Below, one piece after another: positions 4,864-7,248 of a stretch of 7,248 bases of DNA. A program made the position numbers and the translations under genes. The notes beneath the pieces were generated by a model. The model did no database searches. It worked only from the letters and a program-made list of their open reading frames with translations, and was not told where the DNA came from. Source of the DNA: an uncultured Actinomycetes bacterium (GTDB taxonomy: Bacteria > Actinomycetota > Actinomycetes > Nanopelagicales > Nanopelagicaceae); NCBI GenBank assembly GCA_903918325.1, contig CAIXDY010000043.1, positions 1 to 7,248 on the forward strand, read 5' to 3'. The first letter of the stretch is position 1. The number at the start of each line of letters is the position of its first letter.

Positions 4864-7248
4864 TTATCCAACGAGGGATTGAGAAATAGCTGCCAACGCA
4901 TCGGCAGATTTCAAAGCATCTGTACCGCCACCTTGAGCAAAGTCATCTTTACCGCCACCGCCACCACCCAGGATTGTGGAACCCACTTTTACTAGTGCCC
5001 CAGCTTTTACGCCTTGGGCTCGGGCAGCATCACTGACTGCAACAACTAAAACTGGTTTGGAATCATTCACACTTATTAGCGCCACAACACTGTTTGCTGA
5101 TTTGTTGCGTAGTTCGAGTGCAATTTTGCGTAAGTCATCGCCTGAAATTCCATCGCTGAGAACTGCAACCGTGGTTGTGATTCCCTGTATCACAGTTGAT
5201 GTTTTCGCAATGGCGTCTACTTGTGCGAAAGCTTGAGAAGAACGCAAGGAACTCAATTCCTTTTCAATATCTTTCATTGATGCTACAAGCGCATTTATAC
5301 GTTCAGGCAATTCTTCAACTCGTGCACCTTTTATAATCTCAGTCAAGGAGTTCAAAAGAATATGTTCACGAGCTAAGAACTTATAAGCGTCGACACCGAC
5401 TAACGCTTCAACACGTCGAACGCCTGCGCCGATCGAGGATTCACTTAATAACTTAACAACACCTAACTGGCCTGAGCGCGAAACGTGTGTACCTCCACAT
5501 AATTCACGGGCCCAATCCCCCACACTTACAACGCGAACTTGGTCACCATATTTTTCGCCGAACAACGCCATCGCACCAAGTTTCTTAGCCGCGTCTTGAC
5601 TCATGGTTTCGGCAGTGACTTCTAAGTTATCCAATAGCAATGTGTTGACACGAGCTTCTACTTCATTGAGTACAGATGCAGGAACCGCACCAGTCGCCGG
5701 GAAATCAAAACGGAAACGTCCGGGCGCATTTTCAGAGCCAGCTTGTGTGGCAGTTTCTCCAAGAAGTTCACGAAAAGCTTTGTGCACCATGTGTGTTGCA
5801 GTGTGTGCACGTGAAATTGCTTGACGTCTCTGTGAATCAATAGCAGCTAATGCCGAACTCCCTGTTTCTAGTGCGCCACTAGTTACACGACCTCGATGTA
5901 CGAAAATCCCAGGAACGGGAGTTTGCACATCATCAATTTCTACGAGACAACCATTGGCCAAAGTGATCGATCCGCCATCAGCAAGTTGGCCACCACCTTC
6001 GGCGTAAAAAGATGTGCGATCCAAAATAACTTCGACTTCATCGCCAGCTCCTGCGCTATTAACTAAAACTCCATCAACAAGAACTGCGGTAATTTTTGCC
6101 TCATTTTCTAGCTGCGTATAACCAACGAAATCAGATTTACCGTGTTTATCGGCGACTTGGCGATAGACAGAAAGATCGGTATGTCCGCTCTTTTTCGCTT
6201 TGGAGTCGGCTTTAGCGCGATCCTTTTGTTCTTTCATCAAGCGTCGGAATCCATCTTCATCAACCGAGAGACCCTCTTCGCGCGCCATTTCCAAAGTTAA
6301 ATCGAAAGGGAAACCATATGTATCGTGCAGTTTGAAAGCATCTTCTGCAGGCAAAACTGAACTTTTACTTTTCTTAAGTGCAGAACTGGCAACATCAAAA
6401 ATTTGCGTGCCGCTCTTGAGTGTTTGTAGAAAACTTTCTTCTTCAGAAACACTGACCGATAAAATTCGTTGAGTGTCAGTTACTAATTCAGGATACTGAG
6501 GCCCCATTGCGCCAATCGCAGCAACGGTTAGCTCTGACATGATTGGATCCATCGAACCAAGTAAGCGCATATTGCGGATTGTGCGGCGCATCATGCGGCG
6601 CAGAACATAGCCTCGGCCTTCATTGCCTGGCGTAACTCCATCACCAATCAACATTGCCGAAGTTCGAGCATGATCAGCGATAATTCGTAGAGAAATATCG
6701 GACTTTTCGTTACTTCCATATTTCACGCCAGTGAGCTGCGATGCCTTATTCAAAATCTGCATCGTTGTATCGATTTCATAAATATTTTCTACACCTTGTA
6801 ACAGCGCCGCCATACGTTCTAAGCCAAGACCCGTATCAATGCTTTTGGCTGGAAGCTCTCCCAAGATTGGAAAATCATCTTTACCTGAACCAGCACCACG
6901 TTCATTTTGCATGAACACCAAATTCCACACTTCCATGTAACGATTCTCATCAGCGATTGGTCCACCCTCGGATCCGTAAGCTGGGCCTCGATCGTAATAA
7001 ATCTCAGAGCATGGACCGCATGGACCAGGAACACCCATCGACCAAAAATTATCAGCCATATCGCGGCGTTGAATTCGCTCCTTTGGGACACCCATTTTTT
7101 TATGCCAGATATCGGCAGCTTCATCATCATCCAAATAAACCGTTACCCAAAGTTTTTCCTCAGGAAATCCATAACCGCCCTCATTGACGGGTCGAGTTAA
7201 AAGCTCCCACGCCAGAGCAATTGCGCCCTCTTTAAAGTAATCACCAAA
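4864..7248 (-). CDS. alaS: Alanyl-tRNA synthetase, 5' end beyond the window
   Basis: AlaS charges tRNA-Ala with alanine and hydrolyses mischarged Ser- and Gly-tRNA-Ala. The reading frame is open to the window's right edge, giving 794 residues that begin FGDYFKEGAIALAWELL; comparison with the family suggests about 90 N-terminal residues, including motif 1 and part of motif 2, are outside. Visible in order (numbering from the window edge): GPCGPCSEIYYDRG at about 75-88, motif 3 with GLGLER at 140-145, the tRNA-recognition stretch NEGRGYVLRR at about 209-218, the editing domain with SFYAEGGGQ at 413-421 and HTATH at 482-486, and CGGTH at 584-588 (Cys584 and His588, zinc ligands). A coiled coil follows around 628-678, then the C-Ala domain with LGGGGGGKDDFAQGGG at about 760-775. 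All these motifs are intact. A TTG at 7134 is an internal Leu codon, not a start. Confidence 0.97.
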   Translation of the reverse strand, partial: FGDYFKEGAIALAWELLTRPVNEGGYGFPEEKLWVTVYLDDDEAADIWHKKMGVPKERIQRRDMADNFWSMGVPGPCGPCSEIYYDRGPAYGSEGGPIADENRYMEVWNLVFMQNERGAGSGKDDFPILGELPAKSIDTGLGLERMAALLQGVENIYEIDTTMQILNKASQLTGVKYGSNEKSDISLRIIADHARTSAMLIGDGVTPGNEGRGYVLRRMMRRTIRNMRLLGSMDPIMSELTVAAIGAMGPQYPELVTDTQRILSVSVSEEESFLQTLKSGTQIFDVASSALKKSKSSVLPAEDAFKLHDTYGFPFDLTLEMAREEGLSVDEDGFRRLMKEQKDRAKADSKAKKSGHTDLSVYRQVADKHGKSDFVGYTQLENEAKITAVLVDGVLVNSAGAGDEVEVILDRTSFYAEGGGQLADGGSITLANGCLVEIDDVQTPVPGIFVHRGRVTSGALETGSSALAAIDSQRRQAISRAHTATHMVHKAFRELLGETATQAGSENAPGRFRFDFPATGAVPASVLNEVEARVNTLLLDNLEVTAETMSQDAAKKLGAMALFGEKYGDQVRVVSVGDWARELCGGTHVSRSGQLGVVKLLSESSIGAGVRRVEALVGVDAYKFLAREHILLNSLTEIIKGARVEELPERINALVASMKDIEKELSSLRSSQAFAQVDAIAKTSTVIQGITTTVAVLSDGISGDDLRKIALELRNKSANSVVALISVNDSKPVLVVAVSDAARAQGVKAGALVKVGSTILGGGGGGKDDFAQGGGTDALKSADALAAISQSLVG

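Noticed and set aside
4857..4901. Longer ruvX start with 15 extra residues
   Set aside because: The extension overlaps the alaS 3' end by 38 bases and is not family-like; the inner ATG gives the standard RuvX N-terminus.
7121..7131. TCATCATCATC triplet run near the right end
   Set aside because: It encodes the Asp-Asp-Asp stretch of AlaS (YLDDDEA), which is acidic in homologues too; not a functional repeat.

Overview
The window carries eight protein genes, all on the minus strand, so transcription runs from the right end to the left end: alaS (5' end outside the window), ruvX, mltG, aroE, a small A24 prepilin peptidase gene, aroC, aroK and aroB (3' end outside the window). This order, with a prepilin peptidase between aroE and aroC and alaS-ruvX-mltG upstream, is the gene order I know from Actinomycetota, including Mycobacterium tuberculosis Rv2555c-Rv2551c and its aroC-aroK-aroB block. 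Base composition is moderate: lines I counted by hand range from 27 to 57 % G+C and mostly sit at 43-50 %. That is far below the usual high-GC actinobacteria. Together with the tight packing it suggests a streamlined, low-GC actinobacterium such as the freshwater acI group (Nanopelagicales). The lineage is inference; the gene order is seen directly.

Layout from right to left in transcription order: alaS 7248-4864 (about 90 N-terminal residues missing), a 7-base gap, ruvX 4856-4431, a 4-base ATGA overlap, mltG 4434-3403, a 4-base ATGA overlap, aroE 3406-2597, a 46-base gap with a short hairpin and a T7 run, the prepilin peptidase 2550-2149, a 19-base gap, aroC 2129-948, a 4-base gap, aroK 943-440, a 4-base GTGA overlap, and aroB 443-1. 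No stretch of 300 bases lacks a gene. No tRNA, rRNA, CRISPR array, insertion sequence or attachment site was seen, and the plus strand holds only shadow reading frames.

Four of the genes make enzymes of the shikimate pathway: AroB (3-dehydroquinate synthase), AroE (shikimate dehydrogenase), AroK (shikimate kinase) and AroC (chorismate synthase). They are interleaved with housekeeping genes for alanyl-tRNA charging (AlaS), a Holliday-junction-resolvase-like nuclease (RuvX/YqgF) and a lytic transglycosylase that terminates glycan strands (MltG). The prepilin peptidase is the only gene not obviously tied to core metabolism, and no pilin gene lies in the window.

This is an ordinary, conserved chromosomal region and I do not find a new system in it. 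The points most worth a second look lie around the prepilin peptidase gene: the one substantial gap in the series, a weak terminator-like hairpin, a GTG start without a Shine-Dalgarno sequence, lower GC and an 8-base homopolymer inside the reading frame.
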